Shown: positions 7,594 to 7,858 of the stretch, in pieces | Layout of the letters: each line of letters opens with the position of its first letter | Position numbering within the stretch: the stretch's first letter is position 1 | NCBI GenBank assembly: GCA_044238875.1 | Contig: JBIICM010000119.1 | Location: forward strand, 1-7,858 | Direction: 5' to 3' | DNA: 7,858 bases | From: JAIBAI01 sp044238875 | Lineage (GTDB): Bacteria; Bacteroidota; Bacteroidia; M30B66 | Translations under genes and position numbers: made by a program | Notes under the pieces: model-generated | What the model was told of the DNA's origin: nothing | Seen by the model: the letters and a program-made list of their open reading frames with translations, nothing else | Database searches by the model: none

Positions 7594-7601
7594 TACTTTT
7601 G
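7594..7601 (+). promoter_or_regulatory. Candidate Bacteroidota -7 element for the secreted-protein gene
   Basis: TACTTTTG matches the TAnnTTTG consensus and lies in a very AT-rich context, 43 bases before the ATG at 7645, giving an expected leader of about 35-40 bases. A TTTTG lies upstream at 7579-7583 but only ten bases away, too close to be the -33 box, so that half is missing or degenerate. Confidence 0.5.
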
Positions 7602-7644
7602 ATTATATACATCTGTGCTAACTAACCTGAAATTATATTTTTTC

Positions 7645-7858
7645 ATGAAAACAATTGCTACTATTTTCCTTGGATGCATTACCTTATTTGCTAATGCAGG
7701 AATATTTTTCGACCCCAGCAGTTCCGGTAATAATGGCAGAACCTGGACGCTCTTAATTACCCCCACCAACAATGGTAGTATACCTGCTTGCGGAACGGCC
7801 CAATACGCAACTACCTGCCACCGCACTATTCGTCAGGTTTGTCGCATCGGCAATGCAG
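7645..7858 (+). CDS. Secreted protein of unknown function (3' partial)
   Basis: An ATG at 7645 opens a frame that stays free of stops to the window edge (71 codons). The N-terminus MKTIATIFLGCITLFANA is a typical signal peptide: Lys2, a hydrophobic core (4-15) and an A-N-A cleavage site after residue 18. The FLGC at 8-11 is a poor lipobox and lies too early in the core for a convincing lipoprotein. The mature part begins GIFFDPSSSGNNGRTW and carries three cysteines (49, 58, 66) in a Thr/Asn-rich context, suggesting a folded exported domain, perhaps with disulfides. I recognise no family. Support for this strand comes from the signal peptide, the TACTTTTG element upstream and the AT-rich, SD-less leader usual in Bacteroidota. 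A reverse-strand frame over the same bases lacks such signals. Confidence 0.7.
   Translation, partial: MKTIATIFLGCITLFANAGIFFDPSSSGNNGRTWTLLITPTNNGSIPACGTAQYATTCHRTIRQVCRIGNA

Larger units (their letters stand above)
7243..7644. other. Divergent AT-rich intergenic region
   Basis: This 402-base stretch separates the divergent hemA operon and a secreted-protein gene. It contains no convincing ORF (the longest reading frames I noticed from ATG are about 12-14 codons), no tRNA-like cloverleaf, and no hairpin with a T-tract. What it does hold are a TACTTTTG element at each end pointing outward, a 10-base direct repeat, a 6-bp hairpin, an 8-base palindrome TGTTAACA (7414-7421), and a loose inverted repeat CTCAAC (7371-7376) / GTTGAG (7404-7409). 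Confidence 0.7.

Noticed and set aside
7593..7826. Minus-strand frame of 77 codons at the right end
   Set aside because: It covers the signal-peptide-bearing plus-strand gene and its promoter; the plus-strand reading has much better support.

Overview
The window looks like a chromosomal segment of a member of the Bacteroidota. Three things suggest this: a very large outer-membrane protein combining a degenerate peptidase-MA-like region, a TolB-like beta-propeller and an Omp85-like barrel; genes with almost no Shine-Dalgarno sequences in front of their starts; and two TAnnTTTG-type -7 promoter elements (both read TACTTTTG) in the only real intergenic region. No phage, insertion sequence, CRISPR array, rRNA or tRNA was seen.

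Left part (1-4465, plus strand): a tightly packed run of three genes. The first enters from outside the window and encodes the large propeller/barrel protein. Three bases after its stop begins a half-size TauE/SafE-type membrane protein. This overlaps by ATGA the start of an M20 zinc amidohydrolase of the N-acyl amino acid/hippurate hydrolase type with all metal-site residues. The spacing implies one transcript.

Middle and right part (4460-7242, minus strand): hemA (glutamyl-tRNA reductase) followed, through a 4-base TTGA overlap, by a fused hemC-hemD gene (hydroxymethylbilane synthase plus uroporphyrinogen-III synthase). Together they supply the first step of C5-pathway tetrapyrrole synthesis and the two steps that turn porphobilinogen into uroporphyrinogen III; hemL and hemB must lie elsewhere. 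Both genes appear to start with TTG. The heme operon meets the amidohydrolase tail to tail, and the hexamer TTATAA encodes Leu-stop on both strands.

Right end (7243-7858): a 402-base AT-rich divergent intergenic region with promoter-like elements facing both ways and small repeats, then the start of a secreted, cysteine-containing protein of unknown function that runs off the window.

Most of the window is ordinary core metabolism. The points most worth a second look are the peptidase-MA-like region that has lost its zinc ligands in the large outer-membrane protein, the shared palindromic stop, the paired TTG starts with a misplaced SD in hemA, and the truncated secreted gene.
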